Shown here one piece after another: positions 43,139 to 51,752 of a stretch of 54,698 nucleotides of DNA. The DNA is from Nautiliaceae bacterium. GTDB lineage: Bacteria > Campylobacterota > Campylobacteria > Campylobacterales > Nautiliaceae. Both the position numbers and the translations under genes were made by a program. Each line of letters begins with the position of its first letter. The first letter of the stretch is position 1. The notes beneath the pieces were generated by a model that was not told the origin of the DNA, ran no database searches, and saw nothing but the letters and a program-made list of their open reading frames with translations. The stretch lies in the NCBI GenBank assembly GCA_027063865.1, contig JAMOQT010000127.1:1-54698 (forward strand), in the 5' to 3' direction.

Positions 43139-44242
43139 ATGGACGCATACGAATACGGTGAATTGATAAAGAATCTTGAAAATAAAATAGAAAATATCGA
43201 ATCGATTTTAAAACCTGAAAAACTCGAAGCAAGGCTCAAAGAAATAGAAGAGATGGAAAACGATCCGGATTTTTGGAACGATCCTAAAAAAAGCGCAAAA
43301 ATACAAAAAGAAAAAAATGCGATTTTAAGAAAACTTGAAAAATATAAAAAAGCAAAAATGGCGCTTCAGGATAATAAGGATATGTTCGAACTTGCAAGCA
43401 TGGAAGAAGATGAAGAGACGCTGAACGAAGTGTTTGAAGATGTAAAAGAGCTTCAAAAAATAATAAGAGACCTTGAAATAGAAGTAATGCTAAGTGACGA
43501 AAACGATTCGAAAAACGCAATCATTTCGATACATCCGGGAGCCGGTGGGACTGAATCTCACGACTGGGCTTCAATACTTTACAGAATGTATCTCAGATAC
43601 GCCGAAAGAAGAGGCTGGAAAGTTGAGGTGTTAGATTATCAGGCGGGGGATGAAGCTGGAATAAAGGATGTTAGTTTCCTTGTTAAAGGCGAAAACGCAT
43701 ACGGATATCTTAAAGCCGAAAACGGAATACACAGATTAGTTAGGGTTTCTCCTTTTGACAGCGGAGGCAGAAGACACACATCTTTTGCTTCTGTTCAGGT
43801 TTCACCCGAAATTGACGATGATATAGAAATAGAAATAGACCCGAAAGACATAAGAATAGACGTATTCCGCGCAAGCGGTGCGGGCGGACAGCACGTAAAC
43901 AAAACCGAAAGTGCTGTAAGAATTACACACATTCCTACCGGTATAGTTGTCGGATGTCAAAATGACAGAAGCCAGCATAAAAACAAAGAAATGGCAATGA
44001 AAATGCTAAAATCCAAACTTTATGAACTCGAGCTTGAAAAAAGAAAAGCCGAGGAAGAGGGCAAACCAAAAGATGAAATGGGATGGGGGCATCAGATAAG
44101 GAGTTACGTTTTATTTCCATATCAACAGGTAAAAGACAACAGAAGTAACAAAGCCTATTCAAGGGTTGAGGATATACTTGACGGAGACCTTGATGAAGTA
44201 ATTGAAGATGTTTTGATTGCTCAAAAGGAAGCGGAAATTTGA
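43139..44242 (+). CDS. prfB: Peptide chain release factor 2
   Basis: 367 residues. The RF2 codon-recognition tripeptide SPF is in [13 protein letters not shown] and the catalytic GGQ is in [15 protein letters not shown]. It reads UAA and UGA. The frame is open from [12 protein letters not shown] with no UGA near codon 26, so the programmed frameshift used by E. coli prfB is not needed here. It is 2 bp after hepT, and its stop overlaps the TTG start of the first pilin-like gene (TTGA). No Shine-Dalgarno other than the one inside hepT is visible. Confidence 0.95.
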   Translation: MDAYEYGELIKNLENKIENIESILKPEKLEARLKEIEEMENDPDFWNDPKKSAKIQKEKNAILRKLEKYKKAKMALQDNKDMFELASMEEDEETLNEVFEDVKELQKIIRDLEIEVMLSDENDSKNAIISIHPGAGGTESHDWASILYRMYLRYAERRGWKVEVLDYQAGDEAGIKDVSFLVKGENAYGYLKAENGIHRLVRVSPFDSGGRRHTSFASVQVSPEIDDDIEIEIDPKDIRIDVFRASGAGGQHVNKTESAVRITHIPTGIVVGCQNDRSQHKNKEMAMKMLKSKLYELELEKRKAEEEGKPKDEMGWGHQIRSYVLFPYQQVKDNRSNKAYSRVEDILDGDLDEVIEDVLIAQKEAEI

Positions 44243-44862
44243 AAAAAGCTATAACGTTAATCGAACTTATTTTTACAATTGTTATTATTGCTGCTGTATT
44301 TACAACCATTCCGAAAATAATATATGTTAGCAATAAAAGCCTTGAATTTTCCAGAAAAGAAGATGCAATATTTAATATGATGAGTAAAATGATGGATGTT
44401 TCGCTTAAAGAGTATGATAAGAAAAATACCGAGTATGACGATATTTTATTAACGAAACAAAATCTTGATCTTGAATGTGATGCCACCACAGGATACAGAA
44501 AAGGGGGATTTAAAGGCAGCAGGAACTGTTTAAACGGAATTGAAGAGAGTAATATTCCGAGTAATTCAAGCGGGGAATATGATTATATTGAAGGATACAA
44601 CGGATATACCGATACATTAAATAACGGGCATACCACTTATACTTTAAAAATAGATGTTAACTATTCAAATGAATGGAGTGGTGGGAATTATAATTATGAT
44701 AATCAAGAATTAAGTTTTAATTTTGATTCTACAAGTGATGATAAAAAAAATATAAAAAGAGTTAGCGTAAGCGTTGAAGATTCAAGCGGTAACATAATAT
44801 CATCAGTCAGTTACTACAGCGCAAATATAGGACATATAAAAATAAACAGTGTGCAATGGTGA
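44239..44862 (+). CDS. Type IV minor prepilin (MSHA-like), TTG start
   Basis: 207 residues. The N-terminus [20 protein letters not shown] is a prepilin signal and helix; cleavage would be after Ala, not Gly, which is a less common residue at that site. Glu5 is present. The rest has Gly/Asn-rich beta segments ([19 protein letters not shown]). The TTG start overlaps the prfB stop; AAGGA lies eight bases upstream. This is the first pilus gene of the operon that runs to the end of the window. Confidence 0.85.
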   Translation: MKKAITLIELIFTIVIIAAVFTTIPKIIYVSNKSLEFSRKEDAIFNMMSKMMDVSLKEYDKKNTEYDDILLTKQNLDLECDATTGYRKGGFKGSRNCLNGIEESNIPSNSSGEYDYIEGYNGYTDTLNNGHTTYTLKIDVNYSNEWSGGNYNYDNQELSFNFDSTSDDKKNIKRVSVSVEDSSGNIISSVSYYSANIGHIKINSVQW

Positions 44863-44904
44863 TATAGAACTGAGAATTAATTTTGAATTTTCGTTTTTCG
44901 GATA

Positions 44905-44913
44905 TGTTATAAT
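44905..44913 (+). promoter_or_regulatory. Extended -10 promoter of the coiled-coil protein gene at 44932
   Basis: TGTTATAAT (TG-N-TATAAT) 18 bp before the ATG, with AAAAAGGCG between them. It lies inside the pilin operon, so downstream genes may also use it. Confidence 0.55.
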
Positions 44914-44931
44914 TATACAAAAAGGCGATAT

Positions 44932-45318
44932 ATGAATTACACAATTCCGAGGGATTTATTTGATGAATTAATTAAAAATATCGGAAAAGAGAGTGCGGAA
45001 AAATTTGCAAATGCTTTTGAGAAATTTTTAAATGTGTTTGCAAAAAAAGTTGAAGAAAATATTGATAAAAAAAAAGAGAGTTTAAAAGCCGAACTTTATA
45101 ATGAATTAAGAAGCGAACTTGCAACAAAAGAGTTTGTCCGCGCGGAAATAAACGAAGTCCGGGCGGAAATAAACGAAGTAAGAGCCGAAATAAACGAAGT
45201 CCGGGCGGAAATACAGAAAAACAATTTGCTTTTAAAAGTATTAATAGGAATTTCGTTATTTGCATTGACTATCTTTAATCCGAATTTTATAACAATAATA
45301 GAAAAAATTTTTAAATAA
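44932..45318 (+). CDS. Membrane-anchored coiled-coil protein with AEINEVR tandem repeats, paralogue of 40854
   Basis: 128 residues: MNYTIPRDLFDELIKN, a charged coiled coil (KKVEENIDKKKESLKAELY), three and a half copies of RAEINEV and a C-terminal membrane helix (LLLKVLIGISLFALTIF) before NPNFITIIEKIFK. It shares with 40854 the PRD-x-F start, the Ser/Lys-x-Ala-Glu-Lys-Phe-Ala segment and the C-terminal layout, but the repeat unit has a different sequence. It stands between two prepilin genes, in the same frame as the following prepilin, so a stop-codon change would fuse them. Function unknown. Confidence 0.85.
   Translation: MNYTIPRDLFDELIKNIGKESAEKFANAFEKFLNVFAKKVEENIDKKKESLKAELYNELRSELATKEFVRAEINEVRAEINEVRAEINEVRAEIQKNNLLLKVLIGISLFALTIFNPNFITIIEKIFK
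45139..45213 (+). repeat. 21-bp in-frame tandem repeat (three and a half units)
   Basis: CGCGCGGAAATAAACGAAGT-C, then CGGGCG.. and AGAGCC.. versions of the same 21 bp at 45160 and 45181, and a partial fourth. GC content is higher than in neighbouring DNA. As in 40854, one unit is one heptad. Confidence 0.9.
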
Positions 45319-45327
45319 GGATATAAA

Positions 45328-46281
45328 ATAAAAAGAGGTTTTACGTTAATTGAATCAATTTTTGTAATTGTTATTTTAGCTTTTGTATTAATAGGCGGTT
45401 TTCAGATTTTAAATAAGCTTTACGTAAGAAATTTCATAGCAAAAAAAACTGCCGAATTTGAGCTTCAATCCCAGCAGACATTGGATCAGGTGGCACAGTT
45501 TCTCTATTACAGGGTACCTTTGAGTACTATCGGATATGACCCTGTAAATCATGATTTTAAATATATAGGCGAAATAAACGATAACAATTATTCCGTATTG
45601 GAATGGATAGGTTATTTAAGCGATGCGATGGTTGAGAGGAATTTAAGCGGTTTTGCGGATTTGTATGCAAGTGATAAAAACAACAAGGTTTTAGCAGCTA
45701 AAGATTTTAATACAAGTTTTATAAATGATGTTTTGCAAAATAAATTTAATTCCGGAAACAATATTAAAAATTCTACGGCAATTATTTTTGCAGGAAGTTT
45801 TGACAGGGGGGAGGAAGGGGCTTTGGATAATTACAGTAATTCATTCGGATGGCATGGAAATAATCATAATTATGTATTTACCATTACAAATACAGCTGAT
45901 TCGGGAGATAACGACTGTAATCTTACACTTGATGAAAATGTTACGGGAAAAAGGATTTATGAAAAATTTTATCTGGTAGACAGTGCGTATGCAATAGCAT
46001 TGTATAAGGATATAAAAAATAATTGGAATTGTAATGATTTGGATTCTAATAAATTAAATGATGACGATTTGTTACTGTTTTATAATTACCGTCCTTGGCT
46101 TGGGGAGACGTTTTGTGCCGATAATAGTGGAAAATCTGAAGGCAATGTGACATTATTGGCTCAAAATGTTACTGCTTTTAGGGTTAGGAAAATAAATTCA
46201 CATCTTGTTTTAAAAATTACAATGAATAAACAAAAAGCCGATATTAACGTAACAGTATCAAAGCAGAAGGTGGCGTTTTAG
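45328..46281 (+). CDS. Type IV minor prepilin (MshO-like) with an apparent ATA start codon
   Basis: 317 residues if started at 45328. The N-terminus reads KRGFTLIESIFVIVILAFVL, a perfect prepilin signal (Gly-1, Phe+1, Glu+5). The only codons between the upstream in-frame stop (45316-45318) and KRGF are GGA TAT AAA ATA. AAGGA at 45317-45321 is exactly six bases before ATA. No ATG, GTG or TTG is available until TTG at 45481, which would remove the pilin helix. So either AUA starts translation, or the gene is a recent start-codon mutant, or the base call is wrong. The C-terminal part is Asn/Asp-rich with NVTAFRVRK near the end. Confidence 0.8.
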   Translation: MKRGFTLIESIFVIVILAFVLIGGFQILNKLYVRNFIAKKTAEFELQSQQTLDQVAQFLYYRVPLSTIGYDPVNHDFKYIGEINDNNYSVLEWIGYLSDAMVERNLSGFADLYASDKNNKVLAAKDFNTSFINDVLQNKFNSGNNIKNSTAIIFAGSFDRGEEGALDNYSNSFGWHGNNHNYVFTITNTADSGDNDCNLTLDENVTGKRIYEKFYLVDSAYAIALYKDIKNNWNCNDLDSNKLNDDDLLLFYNYRPWLGETFCADNSGKSEGNVTLLAQNVTAFRVRKINSHLVLKITMNKQKADINVTVSKQKVAF

Positions 46282-46325
46282 AATGGACAATGGACAATGG
46301 AAAATGGAAAATGAAAAGTGAAAAG
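46282..46325 (+). repeat. AATGGACAATGGAAAATG word repeat between two prepilin genes
   Basis: AATGGACAATGGACAATGGA then AAATGGAAAATGAAAAGTGA, starting at the base after the upstream stop codon and filling most of the 55-bp gap. It is the same word family as 27048-27097, 30043-30076 and 31277-31312. Confidence 0.65.
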
Positions 46326-46336
46326 GTTTTTTTTAA

Positions 46337-46774
46337 ATGAAAAAAGGATTCGGGCTTATAAGTGCTCTTATTATTATGCTTTTGATAGCAACACTTATGG
46401 TGGCGGTTGTTAAATTCGCTTTTATTTCGGTAAATCACACATCCGATACCTATTTGCAGCAGCGAGCTCAGCTTTTTATGCAAAGTGCGATAGAAAACGC
46501 TATTATGGCTATTGAAGGTTATGACAGAAAAAAGAAAAGCAATTGTTTGAAAAATATTCATTTTGTTGATGAAAACGAAAGGTTTGAAGCAAATATTACC
46601 GTATTAAGATATTATTGTTATAACGGAAATTGCGGTTGCAATGATAGTACACTTGAAAAACCAATTAGTACACCGCAGTCACACGGTTATGTACTGATGA
46701 AAGTGGTGGTTGCGAATAAAAATTCAGATATTAAGAAAATAAGACTTGAAAAAGTCACTCTTCAAAGGCCTTAA
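46337..46774 (+). CDS. MshP/PilX-like minor prepilin
   Basis: 145 residues. KKGFGLISALIIMLLIATLM has the Gly-Phe cleavage site but Ser at position 5 instead of Glu, as in MshP, PilX and GspK-type pseudopilins that cap the pilus tip. A Cys-rich C-terminal loop (YYCYNGNCGCN) may form disulfides. The start follows a T-rich run; AAGG is upstream but weak. Confidence 0.82.
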   Translation: MKKGFGLISALIIMLLIATLMVAVVKFAFISVNHTSDTYLQQRAQLFMQSAIENAIMAIEGYDRKKKSNCLKNIHFVDENERFEANITVLRYYCYNGNCGCNDSTLEKPISTPQSHGYVLMKVVVANKNSDIKKIRLEKVTLQRP

Positions 46775-47236
46775 ATGAAAGCGTTTAGTTTGATTGAGCT
46801 TATTTTTGTAATAGTGATTATGGGTGTTTTGACATTTTTAGGAATGCAGTATATGCCTGATGAGAAACTGACGGCTTATACACAGATGCTTAAAGCTAAA
46901 ATTATGGAAAAAAAATCAAACGCTCTTGGATATAAAACAACGGAAAGTGATTCATATTATTGTATTAAATTCAATAAAGACTGGCTTGCAAATGATGAAT
47001 CAGATTCTAAAATAAAATTTGATTTTAATAAAAGTTACATTACATTAGACGTTTCACCGTCATTGAATGATAACACACTCTGTTTTGATTATATGGGAAG
47101 GGATTTTAATGGAAGTGTGGGTAAAAATTTGACAAATTTATTACATAAAAATATAATTATTACCGTAATAAGAAGTGACAAAGAAAATGAAAAACAAAAT
47201 ATAACTGTATTTCCGGTAACAGGCACAGTGAGGTGA
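46775..47236 (+). CDS. Type IV prepilin (MshC/MshB-like)
   Basis: 153 residues. MKAFSLIELIFVIVIMGVLT is a prepilin helix with Ala-Phe at the cleavage site and Glu5. One Cys pair (SYYCIKF, TLCFDYMG) suits a disulfide. It starts directly after the stop of the previous gene. A main pilin or a minor one cannot be told; its short length and Cys pair fit either. Confidence 0.83.
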   Translation: MKAFSLIELIFVIVIMGVLTFLGMQYMPDEKLTAYTQMLKAKIMEKKSNALGYKTTESDSYYCIKFNKDWLANDESDSKIKFDFNKSYITLDVSPSLNDNTLCFDYMGRDFNGSVGKNLTNLLHKNIIITVIRSDKENEKQNITVFPVTGTVR

Positions 47237-47240
47237 GAAA

Positions 47241-48668
47241 TTGAAAACATTATATGTTACGAAAAAATATTTATACGTATATGAAGACGGGAGAGTTATA
47301 AGAAAAGATTTTTCTTTTGAAAAAGGCATAGTAACTTCATCGGTCGGTTATAATCATATACTCAATCTGACATTCAAACTTCCAAAAGATTTAGATCAGG
47401 AAATGCTTGAAGTGGAAGCGGAAAAATATATATTTACGGAAGGTTCGTTAGATTATTCGAAAGAGTATAAAATTAATTATTTTTTCAAGGAATATGACGA
47501 TTATTATAACGTCGAGGCTTTTATAATTGAGGTTAATGTTTTAAAAAGGGAATATGATTATATAGTTAAAACGTTTAAATATATTGATTTTATTTCCCCA
47601 AAACCTTTTGTATTTAAAAGCTATTACGATATAACCGGAGTAAAACCGCAAAACGATGCTTTTATATATTTCGATAAAAACGAAGCGTTTTTAAGCTGTT
47701 TTGAAAACGGTGAATTTGTTTTTGTAAAAAGTCTTACAAAAATGAGTTCCCTTGCCAGTCAGCTTTCTATGAAATTAGAAGATGTCGAAAATCTTTTAAT
47801 CGAAAAAGGGCTTGATGAAGCGGAGTATGAAGATAACAACTATGGTATTGTTGAATCTTTTTTTTCTCAGCTTTTTATGAAAGTAAGCAATTTGATAAAC
47901 TATTCCAGCAGTTATTACGGATTAAATAAAATCGACAGGCTTTATTTTTATTCTCCATTTGAAATTAAAAGTCTTTTTGAAAATTATGAAAGTTTTTGGA
48001 GTTTAAGCGGAATTGAGTTTAAAAAATATCAGTTTGAGACTGATTATGACTGTTTTGATTATACTGCTTGTGTATATAACTCCAAATATTATATTGATGA
48101 AAATCAGAATTTTTCAATATTTCCAAAACCACTTCCGTTTTATAAAACAAAAACCGGAATTTTGCTAAATATTTCATTGGTTTGTACATTGCTTATTGGC
48201 GCGGATGCGGTTTATAAAATCAATCAAATTAATAAAAAAGAAGAAGAGGTGTTAAAATTAAAAAAAAGAATCAGCAGAATACAAAGAGAAGAACGGCTGG
48301 TAAAAACAGCGGTAAAAAAATACAGGGACAATGTGTTACGGATAAAAAAGGAAAATGAAGCTATAAGAAAACAAATAGATGACATAGCAGACAAAATAAC
48401 ATATTTGAGAAATATATATTTCAAACGTCTTACAGCCAATCAGATAGCCGACTTGACGGGGTTACTTAAAAAGTATAATTTAAAACTCTCTTCATTTGTA
48501 AAAGAAGGGAATATTGTAAAATTATATATAGTAAGCGGATTTGATAATTCTTCCGATATTGCAAAATTTATGAAAGGGCTATATAAGCTAGGATATAAAA
48601 ATATATCATCAAATGAAATCAAAAACGAAAAAGGGTTGTTTATAGCAGAGGTGAGTTATGAGGAATAA
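47241..48668 (+). CDS. MshI-like pilus alignment protein (PilM/GspL-like)
   Basis: 475 residues. Residues 1-300 form a cytoplasmic domain with actin-like (PilM/GspL) features (FIYFDKNEAFLSCF, SLASQLSMKLEDVENLL). A membrane helix at about 306-325 (LLNISLVCTLLIGA) leads to a coiled coil and a small periplasmic ferredoxin-like domain. This fuses PilM-type and PilN-type parts, as in MshI and GspL. TTG is the start codon, with GAGGTGAG before it. It overlaps the next gene by 11 bases. Confidence 0.78.
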   Translation: MKTLYVTKKYLYVYEDGRVIRKDFSFEKGIVTSSVGYNHILNLTFKLPKDLDQEMLEVEAEKYIFTEGSLDYSKEYKINYFFKEYDDYYNVEAFIIEVNVLKREYDYIVKTFKYIDFISPKPFVFKSYYDITGVKPQNDAFIYFDKNEAFLSCFENGEFVFVKSLTKMSSLASQLSMKLEDVENLLIEKGLDEAEYEDNNYGIVESFFSQLFMKVSNLINYSSSYYGLNKIDRLYFYSPFEIKSLFENYESFWSLSGIEFKKYQFETDYDCFDYTACVYNSKYYIDENQNFSIFPKPLPFYKTKTGILLNISLVCTLLIGADAVYKINQINKKEEEVLKLKKRISRIQREERLVKTAVKKYRDNVLRIKKENEAIRKQIDDIADKITYLRNIYFKRLTANQIADLTGLLKKYNLKLSSFVKEGNIVKLYIVSGFDNSSDIAKFMKGLYKLGYKNISSNEIKNEKGLFIAEVSYEE

Positions 48669-49248
48669 AATTGAGGAATATTTAAACGATTTAGATAAAA
48701 AAAATCTAATAATGTTATATGCGTCGGTTATTATAATGTTTTTTATAATTTATTATAATTACAATTACTCTGTTTTAAGCGAAGAAATTATATCGTATGA
48801 TAATAAAATATCGAAGTTACAACAAAATCTCAAACACAATATTTCAAATAAAAAAGAGCTTGTCAGTCTTAAAAAAATGATGATTGAATTGAAAAAGGAG
48901 AATGTTTCATTGAAAGAAGATTTGAAATATCTTTCAATGCTTGTTAAAACATCCAAAATTCTTTATATAAATGATGAAAAATTTTTGGATATTTTAAACT
49001 ATATACTACAGAAAGCTGTAAATAGTAACATCAAAGCAAGTTATACGCTAAATGTGCAAACTGAAAAATTTAAAAAGTATTTAATCAAAATAAAAGGTGT
49101 ATTCAAAGCTAAACAGTATATCGACTTTTATAATTTTATAAAAAGTATAGAATCTATAAAAGCGGTAAAAGTAATAAGTAATATAAAACTTGAAAAAAAA
49201 GAAAATATAGAATTTGAAATAAAAGTGCTTTTTTGGAGCATAATATGA
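48658..49248 (+). CDS. MshJ-like pilus alignment protein (PilO/GspM-like)
   Basis: 196 residues: a cytoplasmic N-terminus, one membrane helix at about 17-36 (NLIMLYASVIIMFFIIYY), a coiled coil, and a periplasmic domain ending FEIKVLFWSII. This is the PilO/GspM layout. Position after the MshI-like gene supports it. The start is inside the end of the MshI-like gene and the end overlaps the next gene. Confidence 0.75.
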   Translation: MRNKIEEYLNDLDKKNLIMLYASVIIMFFIIYYNYNYSVLSEEIISYDNKISKLQQNLKHNISNKKELVSLKKMMIELKKENVSLKEDLKYLSMLVKTSKILYINDEKFLDILNYILQKAVNSNIKASYTLNVQTEKFKKYLIKIKGVFKAKQYIDFYNFIKSIESIKAVKVISNIKLEKKENIEFEIKVLFWSII

Positions 49249-49631
49249 AAAAAATCTTATTTTTGTTAATTGCTGTGTTATTATACGGTGATATTTCAGA
49301 TATAATCACTTATATAAAAAAGATGGAGTCATACACACCTGAATTTAAAAGGATTGTAAATTATAATGTCTTTTCTGATATTATTGAAGAAAAATCGGAA
49401 AATTTGAAAATAAATGGAAATATAAGCAACTCTATATATGTAAATAAAAATATTGCAATATACGCGGTTTTTCAGAATAAAATAAATATAAACGGACAGT
49501 GGTATAAGATAGGTGATATTGTTTATGGATACAAAATAGTTAAGATTACAAATGATAAGGTTTTTTTGAAAAAAAATAATCGTATAAAAATAATAGAATT
49601 TAAGACAAGTGTTATAAAGGTTATAAAATGA
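49245..49631 (+). CDS. MshK-like periplasmic protein (PilP/GspC HR-domain-like)
   Basis: 128 residues. A signal peptide or anchor (KKILFLLIAVLLYGDI) is followed by a small beta domain with NGQWYKIGDIVYGYKIVKI and VFLKKNNRIKIIEF, the pattern of PilP/GspC HR domains that link the inner membrane parts to the secretin. GGAG lies six bases before the ATG at 49245; an upstream TTG is less likely. It overlaps the secretin gene (ATGA). Confidence 0.75.
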   Translation: MKKILFLLIAVLLYGDISDIITYIKKMESYTPEFKRIVNYNVFSDIIEEKSENLKINGNISNSIYVNKNIAIYAVFQNKININGQWYKIGDIVYGYKIVKITNDKVFLKKNNRIKIIEFKTSVIKVIK

Positions 49632-51079
49632 AAAAACTTATTTTAATATTGATTTTCATAAATGCTATTTTCGCAACGACTTGTAATAAAAAAATGTTTT
49701 CCCTTCATATTATACAGCCTGTTAGCTTAAAAACGATACTTGCTGATTTGGTAAACGAGTGTAAAATAAATATAATTTTAAAAGACGCAAACGCAAAAAA
49801 AATGATAAATCAAAATATTGAGTTTGTAAATATTGAAAATGTAAGTTTTAAAAAACTTCTTGAAACTATATTCGAACAAACCGCTTTTTTTTATGAATTA
49901 AAAAACAATACGCTTTATGTTTCGTCATATAAAACAAAAACTTTTAAAATCGATTATATTCCAAATTCAATTACAGGTAAAACCAATATTAACAGTGATA
50001 ATTACAACAGCAATTCCGATGATGAAGATGACAGTGACACTAAAAGCGGTGAAAACAGTATTACTTCAAATTATAAATTTGATTTTTGGGATGGTTTGAA
50101 AGACAATATTACACAAATTTTGAAAAATACCGAGACAAAATATAAAAAGCCTGTTATTGACAGAAATTCGGGTTTAATTACTGTAACAGGTAACAAAAAT
50201 CAATTAGAAGAGATTGAAAAATATATAAATCATCTGAATGAAAGACTCCACAGGGAAGTCTTTATTGACGTAAAAATCTACAGTGTTACTTTGTCCGAAA
50301 GTCATAAAACTGGTATAGACTGGTCTAAACTTTCTTTGAGTCTGGGTTATAATAAATATGTGGAAAATCCGGCAAGACCTTCAAAAATTATAGAAAATTA
50401 TGAAAGTACTTTAATTAGAAGTAAAAATATAATTGGAAGTCAGTCTATTTTCAGCAAGGCAGTGTTTAATGTTTCAGGACTTTTAAATTTTCTTGCTCAA
50501 AATGGAAATGTAAATACGGTATCTAATCCTAAATTAGTTGTGTTAAATAATCAAAAAGCAATGATAAGTGTGGGTAAAAAAATATATTATAAATATTCTG
50601 ATTCTTTAAGTGAAGATGAAAACGGTAAAACTACTCAATCATATACAATCGGTTCTAAATTTGTGGGTGTGCTTTTAGACATTACCCCTCAAATAAGCGA
50701 CAAGGGAGAAATAATATTGAATATCAATCCGAAAATAAATGAATTGTTAAATCCTTCGGATGTAGATGTGGTAAACAGGGACAGGCCTCCTAATACCAAG
50801 GAAAATACCTTAATGAGCGTTGTCAGAATAAAAGATGGTAATACGCTTGTTTTAGGCGGACTTATAATGGATGATAAAGAATTAAAAGTCAACGGCGTTC
50901 CAATTTTAAAAGAAATTCCTTTAGTTAAATATCTTTTTTCTTCAAGAGAGCAGATTTCGACAAAAAAAGAGCTAGTATTTGTAATAACTCCTCATATAAT
51001 TAATCATACAAAAAAAACAACTTTAAAAGATTACGGGTATGATGCACTTCCTGATTTAGAGGATTTAGATGTTAAGTAA
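49628..51079 (+). CDS. mshL: Secretin of the type IV pilus (MshL-like)
   Basis: 483 residues. It has a signal peptide (KKLILILIFINAIFA), an N-domain with LKTILADLVNECKINIIL and a second N-domain (ITVTGNKNQLEEIEKYINHL). An Asp/Asn-rich spacer (SDDEDDSDTKS) lies between them. The secretin C-domain has VSNPKLVVLNNQKAMISVG and VPILKEIPLVKYLFSS. It forms the outer membrane ring through which the pilus passes. It is shorter than PilQ, like MshL. ATGA overlap with the previous gene. Confidence 0.9.
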   Translation: MKKLILILIFINAIFATTCNKKMFSLHIIQPVSLKTILADLVNECKINIILKDANAKKMINQNIEFVNIENVSFKKLLETIFEQTAFFYELKNNTLYVSSYKTKTFKIDYIPNSITGKTNINSDNYNSNSDDEDDSDTKSGENSITSNYKFDFWDGLKDNITQILKNTETKYKKPVIDRNSGLITVTGNKNQLEEIEKYINHLNERLHREVFIDVKIYSVTLSESHKTGIDWSKLSLSLGYNKYVENPARPSKIIENYESTLIRSKNIIGSQSIFSKAVFNVSGLLNFLAQNGNVNTVSNPKLVVLNNQKAMISVGKKIYYKYSDSLSEDENGKTTQSYTIGSKFVGVLLDITPQISDKGEIILNINPKINELLNPSDVDVVNRDRPPNTKENTLMSVVRIKDGNTLVLGGLIMDDKELKVNGVPILKEIPLVKYLFSSREQISTKKELVFVITPHIINHTKKTTLKDYGYDALPDLEDLDVK

Positions 51080-51752
51080 TTTGATAGAGGAATTCAGAGA
51101 CAGAATTGATATCGGGGATTTTTTCAGTTATATCAATTTTGAGATAGTAAAAGAAGAGCTGATATCAACAAGGTCCAATATAGTTTTTCTACTTGGAAGC
51201 CCCGGAAGCGGGAAAAGCTATATGCTTTCGCTTTTAAAACATAAGTTTCCGAACAGATATGTATTACAAAAAGAGCCTTTTTTGAGCAAAGAAGAATTTT
51301 TAAAAAATCACAAAAATTTAAATGATAAGATTATACTGGTTGATGAAGCCCAGCTGCTTTCAACTGAAATGATTGAATATTTAAGGCTTTTGAGTGACGC
51401 GGGAAACAGAGTTATTTTAAGTATGCATCAAAAGGAAGGGGAAAAAATAGCCAATTTGCCGCAGTTTGCATCAAGATATACACAAAAGATTTTTATGAAA
51501 CCGCTTACCTTTGACGAATTTGAAAAATATGTAATGTCAAAATTTATCAAATACAACAGGTATGACCTTATTGATAAAAAAAAGCTGAAAAAAATATATA
51601 AATTTACAAAAGGAAATTTCAGACTTTCAAAAAAATTCATATTTACAGCACTAACACTGTTGAATTATTCAATAAAAAACGCATACAAATATAATAAAAT
51701 AGACGATTGTATAATAGAAATGAGCGCAATAGAACTGGGGCTTTTGAAATGA
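51069..51752 (+). CDS. mshM: MshM-like ATPase (ExeA/AAA type)
   Basis: 227 residues, with Walker A GSPGSGKS at 43-50 and Walker B LVDEAQLL with Asp92-Glu93. The middle has a sensor-like LSMHQKEG segment. MshM and ExeA belong to this family and act with a peptidoglycan-binding partner to place the secretin; ExeA-type peptidoglycan domains are absent here. It starts inside the secretin end and its stop overlaps the next gene. Confidence 0.82.
   Translation: MLSNLIEEFRDRIDIGDFFSYINFEIVKEELISTRSNIVFLLGSPGSGKSYMLSLLKHKFPNRYVLQKEPFLSKEEFLKNHKNLNDKIILVDEAQLLSTEMIEYLRLLSDAGNRVILSMHQKEGEKIANLPQFASRYTQKIFMKPLTFDEFEKYVMSKFIKYNRYDLIDKKKLKKIYKFTKGNFRLSKKFIFTALTLLNYSIKNAYKYNKIDDCIIEMSAIELGLLK

Noticed and set aside
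43139-43300. Programmed frameshift in prfB
   Set aside because: The reading frame is open from the start codon and contains no early UGA.
45139-45213. 21-bp tandem repeats as a CRISPR or regulatory array
   Set aside because: They are in frame, code for heptads of a coiled coil and have no spacers.
45481-46281. Prepilin gene starting at TTG 45481
   Set aside because: It would remove the prepilin signal and helix, which are intact and in frame upstream behind a perfect ribosome site.
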